DNA of 64,000 nt from Hydractinia symbiolongicarpus (lineage: Eukaryota; Cnidaria; Hydrozoa; Anthoathecata; Hydractiniidae), in NCBI RefSeq assembly GCF_029227915.1, contig NC_079879.1, positions 28,092,501 through 28,156,500 of the forward strand, read 5' to 3'. Shown one piece after another: positions 63,401-64,000 of this stretch (the first letter of the stretch is position 1; each line of letters opens with the position of its first letter). Below the pieces are notes generated by a model, which saw only the letters and a list, made by a program, of their open reading frames with translations, was not told the origin of the DNA and made no database searches. The position numbers were made by a program, and so were the translations under genes.

Positions 63401-64000
63401 ATCACAGTCCAAAATCAGTTCAATAAAGTCCTAAAGTCAATTGTTTCACTGTTAAAAGCGATGAAACCTAGTAATATCAGAAACATATCGCTAAACAGAT
63501 GTTCGTACGAATATGTGACGCAATCGTTGTAGCTTATCCGGACTGATACCGTTAGAAAGTCAATGAAATATAGTTTTTGAAACTGTGTCTATTTCTTTGG
63601 CGGGTGCGAACGGCTAGGATTGGTCCCACAGTAAAAAATAACTTTTTTATCTACATTTTTAATAAAGCGCTACCATAGCGCCCAGTGTAATTGCTTAGTT
63701 CCAGCAATCATGTCAAATTAAGAAAAATGTTATTTTTTGGAGTCCAATTGTCTCATTATAATATTAGTAAGGTCACAGTCCAAAATCAGTTCAAAAAAGT
63801 CCTAAAGTCATTTGTGTCACTGTTAAAAGAGATGAAACCTAGTAATATCAGAAACATATCGTTAAATAGATGTTGGTACAAATATGTGACGCAATTGTTG
63901 TAGTTTATCCGGACTGATACCGTTAGAAAGTCAATGAAATATAGTTTTTGAAACTGTCTCTATTTCTTGAGCGCGTGCTAACGGCTAAGACTTGTCCCAC
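60405..64000 (+). repeat. Satellite block to the window end
   Basis: Monomer starts fall at 60405 (the last T-type), 60778, 61151, 61523, 61896, 62267, 62640, 63172, 63543 and 63914. The interval 62,640-63,172 is 532 bp and holds the sixth truncated monomer. From 63,172 the order resembles the 1,649-bp HOR again. The monomer before 62,640 matches that before 58,545 (offset 4,095, 11 monomers) through TAAGGTCAAAGTATAAAATC. The array runs off the window edge. Confidence 0.86.
62869..62882 (+). other. Truncated-monomer junction 6
   Basis: TATTAGGTGAAATTGGTCCC is the same join, lying 5.7 kb after the previous one, so this HOR class reappears after an interruption. Confidence 0.85.

Larger units (their letters stand above)
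1..64000 (+). repeat. Satellite array, ~372-bp monomer, head to tail
   Basis: The whole window is a tandem satellite interrupted only by two copies of one transposon. Landmarks from the monomer start are: CTGATACCGTTAGAAAGTCA at 0, AAACTGTCTCTATT near +38, a CpG-rich variable box near +55 to +71, TAGGATTGGTCCCACAG near +72, an A/T-tract region near +90 to +125, CCAGCAATCATGTCAAACTA near +160, TTCTTGGAGTCCAATTGTCT near +192, TTATCACATTTATAAGGTCA near +215, GTTAAAAGCGATGAAACCTA near +280, AAATATCGCTAAATGCATGT near +315, and TGGTACGAATATGTGACGCA near +335. I counted 166 starts and no inverted monomer. No family name is recognised. A role in centromeric or pericentromeric chromatin is inference from length, HOR structure and lack of genes. 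Confidence 0.98.

Noticed and set aside
8359-63903. Many related 61-97 codon plus-strand frames, mostly 70 codons
   Set aside because: They start at TTG and end at the same satellite position in each monomer. They recur only where a variant lacks stops, with no upstream signals or protein-like substitution pattern that I can see.
1-64000. CRISPR-like array
   Set aside because: The repeating unit is about 372 bp with no unique spacers between short repeats; it is a satellite.
1-64000. CENP-B box
   Set aside because: I looked for the TTCGNNNNANNCGGG pattern in the common monomer forms and did not see it; partial resemblances such as TTCGGATTGG do not fit.
1-64000. Monomer as a head-to-tail dimer of a ~186-bp ancestor
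   Set aside because: GTCCCACAG occurs twice per monomer about 178 bp apart, but sequence around the two sites does not otherwise align convincingly by eye.

Overview
The window is one uninterrupted satellite-DNA array from a eukaryotic genome. No protein-coding gene, tRNA, rRNA or CRISPR array can be supported. Aligning by eye on a conserved landmark (CTGATACCGTTAGAAAGTCA and variants), I counted 166 monomer starts, all on the same strand and head to tail. The usual spacing is 372-373 bp (range 369-376 over the 157 ordinary intervals). Eight intervals are exceptional: two carry a 740-bp transposon insertion and six carry an extra 160-bp partial monomer. The DNA is AT-rich with one short GC/CpG-rich box per monomer. 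A long satellite with higher-order repeats (HORs) and a piggyBac-like TTAA miniature transposon fits an animal, most likely an invertebrate, and pericentromeric, centromeric or other heterochromatic DNA. The species cannot be named from sequence alone.

Layout: 1-13,964 holds diverse monomers with small internal duplications of 1 to 9 monomers. 13,965-24,396 is a nearly identical tandem duplication of a 14-monomer, 5,216-bp block (copies A and B). 25,785-28,760 is a tandem duplication of a 1,488-bp unit made of two monomers plus a 740-bp non-autonomous piggyBac-like element with TTAA target duplication. 28,761-38,215 is rich in a distinct T-type monomer. 38,216-40,370 is a third, partly deleted copy (C) of the A/B block. 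40,371-41,930 (D) is related to the MITE region but has an empty insertion site. 41,931-51,950 is again T-type rich, with a 5-4-5 monomer HOR. 51,951-57,428 is a 1,649-bp HOR (4.43 monomers) with a shared truncated-monomer junction. 57,429-64,000 contains related monomers with dimeric duplication and the last truncated junction.

Nothing here works as an operon or pathway. The biology is array evolution: unequal exchange, short conversion-like patches, a transposon captured and amplified as part of the repeat, and an order of events that can be read from paralogous blocks. The many 61-110 codon open frames begin at TTG and arise because one satellite frame happens to lack stops; they are not annotated as genes. 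Block limits are uncertain by tens of bases, because neighbouring monomers are similar across breakpoints.
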